Notes under the pieces: generated by a model
Databases searched by the model: none
What the model was told of the DNA's origin: nothing
Seen by the model: only the letters and a program-made list of their open reading frames with translations
Part shown: positions 8,099 to 15,888 of the stretch, piece after piece
How the letters are laid out: the number at the start of each line of letters is the position of its first letter
How positions within the stretch are numbered: the first letter of the stretch is position 1
Source of the DNA: JAMXLG01 sp963818925
GTDB lineage: Bacteria > Vulcanimicrobiota > Vulcanimicrobiia > Vulcanimicrobiales > Vulcanimicrobiaceae
Assembly (NCBI GenBank): GCA_963818925.1
Contig: CAWFTN010000001.1
Coordinates: forward strand, 1,178,001-1,242,000
Direction of reading: 5' to 3'
DNA: 64,000 bases
Translations under genes and position numbers: made by a program

Positions 8099-8979
8099 AC
8101 CCCGGCGGGGTGCCAGATCGTTTTGATTTCGCAGTAGGCCGCGACTTCGTCGAGGCTTTGCACCGACGCGTTGTACCACTCTTCGCGCACGCGCATCGGA
8201 TACGGACGTACGCGCTTGATGTTCTCCGCGGACTCGCGTTCGATCGATTCACGCAACACCGGATCGCCGCTTTCGAACGCGATGGCATTCACGTCCATGT
8301 GTTTGGCGAGCACGGGTGCGATTTCGTTGCGATATCCGGTCAAGAGGTTCGCGACGCCGGCGGGTAGATCGCAGGTTGCAACCGCTTCAGCAAAGACAAC
8401 GGCGGTGCGCGGATCGAGCTCGGAGGCGACGACCACGACGGTGTTCCCCGCGACGATCGGCGGAAGAACTGCGGAGACGAGCCCGAGCAATGCGGGACGG
8501 TCGGGTGCAAGGACCGCGACGACGCCCATCGGTTCTGCCGTGGAGAAGTTGAAGTGCGGACCGCCGACGGGGTTACGCGTCGAGAGCAGCGCGTTGTATT
8601 TATCGCACCAGCCCGCGTACCACACGGTGCGGTCGATCGACGCCGTCACTTCGCGTTGGGCTTGATCTGCCGAGAGATCTAAGCCTTCACGCACGCGCTC
8701 GACAAGTTCCGCGCGGCGCGCTTCCATCATCTCTGCAAGGCGGTAGAGAATCAAACCGCGCGTTCCGGGCGCCGTTTTCCACCATTTCGCTTGCGCGCCG
8801 CGCGCCGCGACGACGGCATCGCGTGAATCTTTCCGCGATGCGCGCGCAATATTCGCACCGAATTCTTTGCCGTCCCAGAGCGGATCGCTGCGTCCCGATT
8901 CAGAGCGCACGAAAGCGCCGTTGATGTAAAGTTTGTACATCTTGCGCACGGCAAGGCGCACATCACCGTTCTTGGACAT
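8095..8979 (-). CDS. Truncated aldehyde dehydrogenase homologue lacking the catalytic half
   Basis: The 294-residue protein matches the N-terminal NAD-binding half of aldehyde dehydrogenases (YKLYINGAFVRSESGR, GVVAVLAPDRPALLG, GNTVVVVASE, LPAGVANLLTG) but has neither the general-base ELGGK motif nor the catalytic cysteine loop, and it ends at EIKTIWHPAGV. Short ALDH relatives of this length are known in Actinobacteria beside deoC and a full ALDH, so the length is probably ancestral and not a recent break. It may be a non-catalytic partner or scaffold. The start at 8979 keeps the family-like N-terminus; MYKLYI at 8940 is an alternative. It is divergent from serA (52-base gap) and coupled by ATGA to the aldolase. 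Confidence 0.8.
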   Translation of the reverse strand: MSKNGDVRLAVRKMYKLYINGAFVRSESGRSDPLWDGKEFGANIARASRKDSRDAVVAARGAQAKWWKTAPGTRGLILYRLAEMMEARRAELVERVREGLDLSADQAQREVTASIDRTVWYAGWCDKYNALLSTRNPVGGPHFNFSTAEPMGVVAVLAPDRPALLGLVSAVLPPIVAGNTVVVVASELDPRTAVVFAEAVATCDLPAGVANLLTGYRNEIAPVLAKHMDVNAIAFESGDPVLRESIERESAENIKRVRPYPMRVREEWYNASVQSLDEVAAYCEIKTIWHPAGV

Positions 8980-9031
8980 AGCGGATTGCTTTGACGCAAG
9001 AGAGGACCGGCCCTCGGGCGAACCTGCGTCC

Positions 9032-10627
9032 ATGGTTGAAACACCGCTCGGGCGCGTGGTCGTCGCGGAACCGTTCGACGAACGCGGACTCGCACTGCTG
9101 CGCAATGCCGGTGCGGAAGTCGTTTCCGTGGTCGGCAAGCCGCCGCAGGAACTCTATATGGCGCTGCGCGATGCGCGCGGGCTGATCGTCCGCTCCGAGA
9201 CGCGCGTCGATGCGGCACTGCTCCGATCCGCACCGCGCCTCGAAGTCGTCGCGCGAGCCGGTGTCGGCGTTGACGCGATCGACGTCGATGCGGCGACGGC
9301 CGCCGGGATCGTCGTCGTGAATACGCCCGCGGCAAATACGCTCGCTGCAACGGAGCAAACGTTTGCATTGATGCTTGCGGCAATGCGCAACGTTGCGCAA
9401 GCGCATGCGAGCGTGCACGGCGGTACGTGGGATCGTAAACCGTTCATCGGCTACGAGCTGTATGGAAAAACGCTTGGGATCGTCGGCCTCGGACGCATCG
9501 GCAGTAACATTGCTACGCGCGCCGCGGCGTTCGGGATGAATCTCATCGCCTTCGATCCGTACATTCCGGCATCACGTGCAAACGCGCTCGGCGTCGAGCT
9601 GACCGAGTTCGATGATCTGCTCGCGCGAGCTGATATCGTAACGTTGCACGTTCCGCTGACGCCGCAGACGCGCGGAATGATCGATGCGCGCGCACTCACG
9701 CTGATGCGTTCGGATGCGGTCCTTATCAACTGTGCGCGCGGTGCAGTGGTCGACGCTGCGGCGCTGCTTTCGTCGCTTGAAGAGCGCCGGCTTCGCGCCG
9801 TTGCTATTGACGTGTTTCCGGAGGAGCCGCCGCCCGAAGGTTCGCCGTCGCGGAAGTTGATGATGCACGAGTGCGTCGTTGCGACGCCGCATCTCGGCGG
9901 TTCAACGTATGAAGCGCTGGAACGCATTGCGCTCGAACTGGCGCGCGACGTCGTGCACGTGCTTGGTGGCCGTCCCGCAAACGGCGCCGTAAACGCGCCG
10001 AGTTTGACGGGCGCCGATGCCGAGCGCGCCGGTGCGTTCGTCGACCTCGCCTACCGTTTGGGCGTGCTGCTTCCGCAACTCTTCAACGAATCGATGCGCG
10101 ATGAACTTGCGATCGTATTGCAGGGCGAACTCGAAGATGTCGATGCCGATCCGTTCGTCGCCGCGTTGCTTGCCGGCGTATTGCCGTTCATGACGGATCA
10201 ACGCGTAACCCTCGTGAATGCGAACGTTGTCGCGCGCGATATCGGCTTGCGCGCGAGTGTCTCGCACGAGGGCAGCCGTTCGCCGTTCCTTGCCTCGCTG
10301 GTCGTCGCCGCGGGCGATCACCGCTTGGTCGGGACGGTTCTTCCGCACGGCCCGCGCATCGTGGAGATCGACGGATTTGAAGTGGATGCCGTTCCCTCCG
10401 GCGCAATGCTCGTTACGCGTCATCGTGACGTTCCCGGCATGGTAGGACGTATCGGAACGATTTTGGGCAACGCGGACGTGAACATTTCGACGATGCAGGT
10501 TGCGCGCGACGAACGCGGCGGCGAAGCGATGATGGTGCTGGAAGTCGATCGCGACGTCGACCGCGGCGTGCTGGATGCAATCGCTCGCGTCGACGGCATC
10601 ACATCTGTGCGGCTAGCATCCGTATGA
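9032..10627 (+). CDS. serA: D-3-phosphoglycerate dehydrogenase (long form)
   Basis: The 531-residue enzyme oxidises 3-phosphoglycerate to 3-phosphohydroxypyruvate, the first step of serine synthesis. It has the substrate domain with ARAGVGVDAIDV, the NAD-binding GLGRIG (152-157), the catalytic-region CARGAVVD and TPHLGGST (active-site His), an intervening allosteric-substrate-binding domain, and a C-terminal ACT domain (GMVGRIGTILGNADVNIS) that usually binds serine for feedback inhibition. The length matches the mycobacterial-type enzyme. The ATG at 9032 begins directly before the conserved RVVVAEP strand. Its last bases overlap the start of a histidine phosphatase (10624), the first of four further genes in the operon. 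Confidence 0.95.
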   Translation: MVETPLGRVVVAEPFDERGLALLRNAGAEVVSVVGKPPQELYMALRDARGLIVRSETRVDAALLRSAPRLEVVARAGVGVDAIDVDAATAAGIVVVNTPAANTLAATEQTFALMLAAMRNVAQAHASVHGGTWDRKPFIGYELYGKTLGIVGLGRIGSNIATRAAAFGMNLIAFDPYIPASRANALGVELTEFDDLLARADIVTLHVPLTPQTRGMIDARALTLMRSDAVLINCARGAVVDAAALLSSLEERRLRAVAIDVFPEEPPPEGSPSRKLMMHECVVATPHLGGSTYEALERIALELARDVVHVLGGRPANGAVNAPSLTGADAERAGAFVDLAYRLGVLLPQLFNESMRDELAIVLQGELEDVDADPFVAALLAGVLPFMTDQRVTLVNANVVARDIGLRASVSHEGSRSPFLASLVVAAGDHRLVGTVLPHGPRIVEIDGFEVDAVPSGAMLVTRHRDVPGMVGRIGTILGNADVNISTMQVARDERGGEAMMVLEVDRDVDRGVLDAIARVDGITSVRLASV

Positions 10628-11250
10628 TGCTGTTTCTCGCGCGACACGGGGAAACCGATTGGAATCGCGACGGCCGCTATCAAGGACAACGCGAATCGCG
10701 ATTAACCACAATAGGACGCGCGCAAGCGCAGGCGCTCGCCAAGGCGTTGTCCGATGCATCGATTGCGCGCGTGATCTCGAGCCCGCTCGCGCGCTGTCTG
10801 GACACGGCTGCGCCGCTCGCTGCGCGTTTGGGCGTGGATCTCGAGGTCGATCGGCGCTTGATCGAGATCTCGCACGGGACGTGGGAGGGCCGGTTGCGCG
10901 AAGAGATCGAGCGCGACGATCCCTTGCGCATGCGCGCGTGGCGTGAAGCGCCCGAGCGCGTGCGGTTCGAGGGCGGCGAATCGTTGGATGACGTAATGCG
11001 TAGATGGCGCGCGTTTGCTCGCAGCATCGAAGGGAAAAGTGATATCGCGGTCGTGACGCACGACGTGCTCGTGCGCCTTGCGTTGCTCGATGCGCGCCGG
11101 CGTCCACTTTCACAATTGTGGGAACCGCAAGTCCGCAACGGCGCGTATGCGCGATTCGCGATAGATCGCGGTGAATGGCGAGTGCTCGACGAGTGTATCG
11201 ACGATCATCTCGGCGAACTGCTCGTCGATTCTGCGCAACAGGCACTATAA
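10624..11250 (+). CDS. Histidine phosphatase; candidate metal-independent phosphoserine phosphatase
   Basis: The 208-residue phosphoglycerate-mutase-like phosphatase has the phosphohistidine motif ARHGETDWN (His8), the Glu region FEGGESLDD and the second catalytic His in VVTHDVLVR. This family includes cofactor-independent phosphoserine phosphatases (PspA/iPSP) and alpha-ribazole phosphatase, which motifs alone cannot separate. The start codon lies inside the serA stop (ATGATG at 10624-10629), so it is coupled to serA, and no HAD-type SerB is seen in the window. That makes a serine-pathway phosphatase the better guess, while the next copy fits CobC. GpmB-like housekeeping is the alternative. 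Confidence 0.8.
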   Translation: MMLFLARHGETDWNRDGRYQGQRESRLTTIGRAQAQALAKALSDASIARVISSPLARCLDTAAPLAARLGVDLEVDRRLIEISHGTWEGRLREEIERDDPLRMRAWREAPERVRFEGGESLDDVMRRWRAFARSIEGKSDIAVVTHDVLVRLALLDARRRPLSQLWEPQVRNGAYARFAIDRGEWRVLDECIDDHLGELLVDSAQQAL

Positions 11251-11269
11251 CGACCGAGAGGAACCCGAC

Positions 11270-11887
11270 ATCGAAATCGTCTTCGTGCGCCATGGCGAAA
11301 CCGAATGGAATGCGACGCGACGCTATCAAGGCCGCAGTGATATCCCACTCTCGCGAGAGGGCCGCGCGCAAGCGCAGGCCCTTTCCACGGCGCTGCGCGA
11401 CCATCAATTTGACGCGGTGTACGCGAGCGATCTCCGCCGCGCGATTGAAACCTCACGTGTGATCGCGGAGGCGCACGGCCTCGATGTGCAGACCGATCCG
11501 CGGATTCGCGAGTTTGACTTCGGCGAATGGGAAGGCTTGACGTGGGCGGAGATCATCGAACGGTGGCCGCAATTCGCCGAACAGGGAGCGACCGCGGCGA
11601 AGCTCTATCACCCAGAAGGCGGCGAACGTTTTGAAGACGTGTGCGCGCGTGTGCAGTCGTTTCTTGACGACTTGGGTCGCACGTCGTACGAGCACGTGCT
11701 GGTCGTGACGCACGCCGGCGTGCTTCACGCGGTGCTCGACGTGCTGGGCTCGGCGATCCAGGACCTGCCTGGCGACGGCCTGAGCGTCAGCTTCTCGCAA
11801 GCGTCCGTGACGAGAATCGCCATGACTCCCGAGCAAGTGCGGCTAATCACCCTCAACGATGTCAGTCATCTCAGTCCCGCCCCTTGA
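11270..11887 (+). CDS. Histidine phosphatase; candidate alpha-ribazole phosphatase (CobC-like)
   Basis: This second phosphoglycerate-mutase-like phosphatase (about 205 residues) has VFVRHGETEWN at the N-terminus, ASDLRRAIET, EFDFGEWEGLTW and VVTHAGVLHA. It is clearly paralogous to the gene just upstream. It overlaps cobT by 29 bases, and cobT-cobS-cobC clusters are common, so dephosphorylation of alpha-ribazole phosphate in the nucleotide-loop branch of cobalamin synthesis is likely. The start is odd: GAGAGGA (11256-11262) is spaced 7 bases from an ATC codon at 11270, exactly where the family begins. The only in-frame ATG is at 11171, which would overlap the upstream gene by 80 bases and add 33 unrelated residues; no GTG or TTG lies between. 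Confidence 0.78.
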   Translation: MEIVFVRHGETEWNATRRYQGRSDIPLSREGRAQAQALSTALRDHQFDAVYASDLRRAIETSRVIAEAHGLDVQTDPRIREFDFGEWEGLTWAEIIERWPQFAEQGATAAKLYHPEGGERFEDVCARVQSFLDDLGRTSYEHVLVVTHAGVLHAVLDVLGSAIQDLPGDGLSVSFSQASVTRIAMTPEQVRLITLNDVSHLSPAP

Positions 11888-12911
11888 TGGTGCAGCGGCG
11901 CGCGCGGCACGCGAGCGAATCGATCAGCTAACTAAACCCGTCGGCAGCCTCGGGCGCATCGAGGAACTCGCCGAACGTCTCGCCGCGATTCACGGCGGGT
12001 TGCCGCCGATCTACGAGCGCCGCGCGATTCTCTTAGGAGCCGGCGATCACGGCGTGTGCGTCGAGGGCGTGAGCGCCTATCCGGCTGAAGTTACGCCGCA
12101 GATGGTGGGCGCGTTTCTCGCCGAGTTCGCCGCGATCAACGCGTTCGCGCGCGTTTCCAATGCAGAAGTCTTCGTCGCAGATTTCGGCGTCGCCGCCGAA
12201 TTACCGAAACACGAGCGCCTGATCGATCTCAACGTCGGACGCGGCACGCGGAATTTTGCGCGCGAAGCGGCGATGACCGATGCGGAACTCGATCGCGCGT
12301 TACGCGCGGGCATGGAAGCATTTTCGCAGGTTCGCGAGCGCGTCAGGCCGGAAATCATCGCGCTCGGCGAAATGGGGATCGGCAACTCGACGAGTGCGGC
12401 CGCAATGGTCGCGGCGTTCACTAATGCGGATGCCCAAGACGTCGTCGGGCGCGGCACCGGCATCGACGACGAAACGCTCCGCCGTAAGGTCACGATCGTG
12501 CACGAGGCTGCAGCGCGCGTTCGCGGTCACGACTGGCGCGTGATTGCGCGTGAAGTCGGCGGCTACGAGATCGTCGGTCTCGCGGGCGCGCTGCTCGGCG
12601 CAGCGCAGGCACGCGTTCCGGTCATTCTCGACGGATTCATCGTATCCGCAGCGGCGCTCCTCGCGTGGCAGATTGCAAGCGAGAGCACCGGGTATTGCAT
12701 TGCTGCGCATCGCTCGCGCGAAGTAGGACATTCGGTCGCGTTGCGTCACCTCGGACTAGTACCACTCTTCGACCTCGATTTACGCTTGGGTGAAGGCAGC
12801 GGCGCCGCGCTCGCGTTTCCGTTATGCGAAGCCGCGGCGCGGATGGTGCGCGAAATGAAGACGTTCGCTGAAGCGGGCGTCGCAACGGCGAACGAACCGC
12901 TCAACGCGTGA
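11859..12911 (+). CDS. cobT: Nicotinate-nucleotide--dimethylbenzimidazole phosphoribosyltransferase
   Basis: The 350-residue enzyme makes alpha-ribazole phosphate from nicotinate mononucleotide and 5,6-dimethylbenzimidazole for the lower ligand of cobalamin. Family motifs are LTKPVGSLGRIEELA near residue 25, GAGDHGVCVEGVSAYP, the binding segment GEMGIGNSTSAAAM, VGRGTGIDDE, and the C-terminal LRLGEGSGAALAFP that carries the catalytic-base Glu. The length is normal. It overlaps the phosphatase upstream by 29 bases and cobS downstream by 4 bases (GTGA at 12908-12911), which argues for one transcript. Confidence 0.95.
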   Translation: MSVISVPPLDGAAARAARERIDQLTKPVGSLGRIEELAERLAAIHGGLPPIYERRAILLGAGDHGVCVEGVSAYPAEVTPQMVGAFLAEFAAINAFARVSNAEVFVADFGVAAELPKHERLIDLNVGRGTRNFAREAAMTDAELDRALRAGMEAFSQVRERVRPEIIALGEMGIGNSTSAAAMVAAFTNADAQDVVGRGTGIDDETLRRKVTIVHEAAARVRGHDWRVIAREVGGYEIVGLAGALLGAAQARVPVILDGFIVSAAALLAWQIASESTGYCIAAHRSREVGHSVALRHLGLVPLFDLDLRLGEGSGAALAFPLCEAAARMVREMKTFAEAGVATANEPLNA

Positions 12912-13648
12912 GAATTCTGCGCGCGATCGCAGCAGCGTTCTCGTACTTTTCAATTCTCCCCGTTCGTTCGTTTGCGAGCGCGCCCAACGGCGCTGCCATC
13001 GGGTGGCTCCCGCTCGTCGGCCTCGCCATCGGTGCAATTTCGGGTGCACTCGCGGCTGCCGCGTTTCAATACACCGATGCAACGACGTGGGCGACCGCCG
13101 TTGCCCTCGTTGTGAGCGTCGTGCTCAGTGGTGCGATTCATATCGACGGCTACCTGGATTGCTGTGATGCATTGGTGATGACCGCCTCCGCGAGCCGTCG
13201 TCTCGAAGTATTGCGCGATCCGCGCCACGGCACGTATGCGCTCGTCGGCATGGCGCTGCTTACAATTGTGTGGCTCGCTGCGCTAGCCGGCATCGCACCT
13301 GGGCAGCTTCTATTCGCGCTGGCCTTTGTCGCGGCGACCGCGCGCGCCTCAATCGTTTCGCTCGCTGGTCAGTACGGGCACGCGCGCAACAACGCGCGAT
13401 TCGATGAATGCCGGCTGTACGGTGCAGCCTGGTTTGTGGTTCTGCTCGTTACGGCATTTGCGGTGACGCGCGCGTGGCAGTCGCTCGTGATCGTCGTGGC
13501 CGCATTTCTCTTCGCGCAAGTCCTCGCGGTCGTTGCGAGCCGGCGTCTCGGCGGTGGCCTCACCGGCGACACCTACGGCGCGATCATTACCGTCACGGAA
13601 GTCGCGCTGCTTATTGCACTGCCGTGGAGTGGAGCGCTTCCGAAATAA
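12908..13648 (+). CDS. cobS: Adenosylcobinamide-GDP ribazoletransferase (cobalamin synthase)
   Basis: The 246-residue polytopic membrane protein joins adenosylcobinamide-GDP with alpha-ribazole (phosphate), the last step of cobalamin assembly. The metal-binding segment IHIDGYLDCCDAL is at residues ~78-90 and LRDPRHGTYALVG follows, both typical of CobS, between roughly six hydrophobic helices. A GTG start overlaps the cobT stop. The 3' end overlaps the convergent BtuF-like gene by 38 bases. No CobU/CobP or CobD is present here, so cobinamide activation must be encoded elsewhere. Confidence 0.94.
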   Translation: MRILRAIAAAFSYFSILPVRSFASAPNGAAIGWLPLVGLAIGAISGALAAAAFQYTDATTWATAVALVVSVVLSGAIHIDGYLDCCDALVMTASASRRLEVLRDPRHGTYALVGMALLTIVWLAALAGIAPGQLLFALAFVAATARASIVSLAGQYGHARNNARFDECRLYGAAWFVVLLVTAFAVTRAWQSLVIVVAAFLFAQVLAVVASRRLGGGLTGDTYGAIITVTEVALLIALPWSGALPK

Positions 13649-14480
13649 GCTCCGCGGTGTCGACGAGACGCGGTCCAGGACGATTCAGATAGGCGTTGCC
13701 GTCGATCGCGTGCACATGCCCCGTTTGAACCGCGCGTAGCGATCGCCATGCGGCGTTGCGTTCGAGTTCCGCGACGGCGCCACGCGTTTGTTCGATACCG
13801 TAACCGCAGGGTCCGACGACGATGTCGTCCGGATCGCTCTGCACGATTTCATTCCACGAAAGCGTGCGCGAGTTCGCGCCCGGATTACCGAGCACCGCTT
13901 CGCCGCCCGCGAGTTCTAAGAGTCCCGGCGTCCAGTGTCCCGCACTCATCGGCGGATCGGTCCATTCGAGAACGAGCACGCGCGGACGCGATGCATGATG
14001 CGCGCTTCGCAGCGTTTCGACGCGTCGCTCGAGAGCGCGCACGGTGTCATCCGCTTGTGCGCGGCGGCCCGTAAGATCGCCCAACGTTTGGATCGTGGTA
14101 AAAACGTCGCCGAGTGACGACGGTTCGAGCGAGATGATTCGCGGGTCGGACCGCAAGCGTTTCGCGGCACGGTCGACGATGTCGTACGAGACCGCACAGA
14201 CCTTGCACAGTTCTTGCGTGACGATGATATCGGGACCAAGGCGTTCCAGTTGCTCCGCGTCGAGATGATAAAGGCTGGAACCCGCGTGCAGATTCCGGCG
14301 CACGTGGCGGTCAATCTCAGCGGACGAACCCCCGTGCGACAACGCCGACGAGGTGACCTGGGGCAACGCGCGAGCTTCTTGTGGATAATCGCATTCGTGG
14401 GTCACGCCGACGATGTCGGGTCCGGCCCCGATCGCGAACAGTATCTCGGTTGCGCTCGGAAGCAGGCTTACGATTCGCAT
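13611..14480 (-). CDS. BtuF-like cobalamin-binding protein without signal peptide
   Basis: The 289-residue protein has the type III periplasmic-binding fold: MRIVSLLPSATEILFAIG at the N-terminus, GVTHECDYP, LGPDIIVTQELCKVCAVSY, VLVLEWTDPPMSAGHWTPGL and NRPGPRLVDTAELI. These are hallmarks of the cytosolic cobalamin-binding BtuF relatives. The start at 14480 leaves no signal peptide or lipobox, so it is unlikely to serve as a periplasmic ABC receptor, and no BtuCD genes adjoin. Its position convergent with cobS supports a corrinoid role such as storage, delivery or sensing. An in-frame extension to 14663 runs into the divergent gene and is not believed. Confidence 0.82.
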   Translation of the reverse strand: MRIVSLLPSATEILFAIGAGPDIVGVTHECDYPQEARALPQVTSSALSHGGSSAEIDRHVRRNLHAGSSLYHLDAEQLERLGPDIIVTQELCKVCAVSYDIVDRAAKRLRSDPRIISLEPSSLGDVFTTIQTLGDLTGRRAQADDTVRALERRVETLRSAHHASRPRVLVLEWTDPPMSAGHWTPGLLELAGGEAVLGNPGANSRTLSWNEIVQSDPDDIVVGPCGYGIEQTRGAVAELERNAAWRSLRAVQTGHVHAIDGNAYLNRPGPRLVDTAELISEALHSTAVQ

Positions 14481-14485
14481 GAAGG

Positions 14486-14511
14486 CGGCCTTCGACGAGC
14501 GGCCGTTTTTT
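14486..14511 (+). terminator. Short GC hairpin followed by six T residues
   Basis: CGGCC (14486-14490) pairs with GGCCG (14501-14505) across a 10-base loop, and TTTTTT follows at 14506-14511. On the plus strand this has the form of an intrinsic terminator. It sits in the 60-base gap between the divergent BtuF-like and FMN-binding genes, and could stop read-through from the cob operon. The stem is only 5 bp. Confidence 0.4.
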
Positions 14512-14540
14512 CGCCTCTGGGACGTGGGTACGAAGTCGAC

Positions 14541-15023
14541 ATGAACACCGACCATGTCGAGCGTCTCAATGCCATGATCGATTCCGTCGAGATCGCGATG
14601 CTGACATCGGTCGGCGAAGACGGTACGCTGCACAGCCGGCCGATGTCGGTCCAAGCCGTGCAAGAGGACGGAACGGTCTGGTTCTTTACCAGCCGCGGAG
14701 CGAGCGCTGCATACGAATCGGAAGAGAACTGCCGCGTCAACGTCAGTTATGTCGACGCAAAGCGTTCCGTCTTCATTTCAATCTCGGGAGCAGCGAGTCT
14801 GAGCGACGATCGCGACAAGATGGCACAGTTATGGGATCCGCAACTCTCGGCGTGGTTTCCGAAGGGATTGGACGATCCCGACCTGCGCCTGCTGCGCGTA
14901 GAAGTGGAGCGTGCCGAGTACTGGGACGTCACCCAGAACGCACTCGCGCTGCTGGCCGGCTTTGCGCGTAAGGCAATCACCGGTAAGAACGAGGGCGTAG
15001 GCACGCACGAGCGCATCGTGTAA
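14541..15023 (+). CDS. Pyridoxamine 5'-phosphate oxidase-like FMN-binding protein (general stress protein 26 type)
   Basis: This 160-residue split-barrel protein begins MNTDHVERLNAMIDSV and contains SVGEDGTLHSRPM, VWFFTSRGASAAYE and NVSYVDAKRSVFISISG, the usual strands of the GSP26/PPOX-like family that binds FMN or F420. The domain end is marked by RAEYWDV, seen in many relatives. True pyridoxamine oxidase residues are not evident, so the substrate is unknown; a redox or stress-related flavin function is likely. The ATG at 14541 was chosen because upstream in-frame sequence is antisense to the BtuF-like gene. It lies 13 bases before the AraC regulator. Confidence 0.8.
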   Translation: MNTDHVERLNAMIDSVEIAMLTSVGEDGTLHSRPMSVQAVQEDGTVWFFTSRGASAAYESEENCRVNVSYVDAKRSVFISISGAASLSDDRDKMAQLWDPQLSAWFPKGLDDPDLRLLRVEVERAEYWDVTQNALALLAGFARKAITGKNEGVGTHERIV

Positions 15024-15036
15024 TACGTCGCATGAG

Positions 15037-15888
15037 GTGAACGAAACAGCCGGCGTTCGCGTGCGCGATTTCGGGTGCGGCGACTTGCACACCGTCGCAT
15101 CGGCGGGATTTGCATCCGTGCATTATTATCGTCGCGACGTGGCCCACCCGCATAGCCGCGTGGAGCATGCGTATCCGTCACATTCATTGGTCTTCACCGA
15201 CGTCGGGGAATGGCAGTACCACGGCACGGCGAAGCCGGCGACGATCACGCAAGATGTGCTCGTGCTCGGCATCGGACGACGCCAGTATGCGTGCGCCCAT
15301 CCAGACGGCTTCGCGAATGAGTGCTTCATCGTCGCCCTTTGCGATGCGGCATTTGAGGATGACGGCGCGGATCTGTTCTCGGCGCCAGAAGTTCGCGTCA
15401 CGCCGGAGATGCAGGCGCACCGTCGCGCGATCGTGCGTGCGGTTTGCGAAAACGACGACCCCGAACGGATCGAAAGTCTTGCGTTCTCGCTCTACGATAT
15501 TGTGTCACGCGCGAGCACAAAAGCGACGAGAGTGCCTGCGGCCGACATTCGGATGAGCTATGCGCGCAAGCTCATTCGCGATCGCTGCTCGTCGCGCGTC
15601 TCGATCGCGGAACTGGCGCGTGAGTTGGACCTCTCGCGGTTCACGTTTACCCGACGATTTCGAGCGGCTGCCGGCATGACGCCGCATCAGTTTTTAACCG
15701 CGATGCGTATCGAACGCGCGAAGGACGGCTTGTCGCGAACGTGCCGTTCGATAGAAGAGGTGGGACTAGCGAATGGGTTCGGAAGCATCGCGCATTTTTC
15801 TCACACCTTTCGCGCAATCGTCGGCTGCGCGCCGTCCGCTTATCGCGCAATGACGTCTTCTAGGGCCGTTTCGAACGCGGACGGCTGA
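15037..15888 (+). CDS. AraC/XylS-family transcriptional regulator
   Basis: The 283-residue protein ends in a two-helix-turn-helix AraC domain: SRVSIAELARELDLSRFTFTRRFRA (first HTH, about 188-212), then TPHQFLTAMRIERAK, and IEEVGLANGFGSIAHFSHTFRAIVGCAPSAYR (second HTH). The N-terminal half (about 1-150) looks cupin-like (VEHAYPSHSLVFTDVGEWQYHG) and presumably senses a small ligand that cannot be named. GTG at 15037 is the assumed start. It follows the FMN-binding gene by 13 bases and overlaps the convergent hydrolase by 49 bases; either neighbour could be a target. Confidence 0.88.
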   Translation: MNETAGVRVRDFGCGDLHTVASAGFASVHYYRRDVAHPHSRVEHAYPSHSLVFTDVGEWQYHGTAKPATITQDVLVLGIGRRQYACAHPDGFANECFIVALCDAAFEDDGADLFSAPEVRVTPEMQAHRRAIVRAVCENDDPERIESLAFSLYDIVSRASTKATRVPAADIRMSYARKLIRDRCSSRVSIAELARELDLSRFTFTRRFRAAAGMTPHQFLTAMRIERAKDGLSRTCRSIEEVGLANGFGSIAHFSHTFRAIVGCAPSAYRAMTSSRAVSNADG

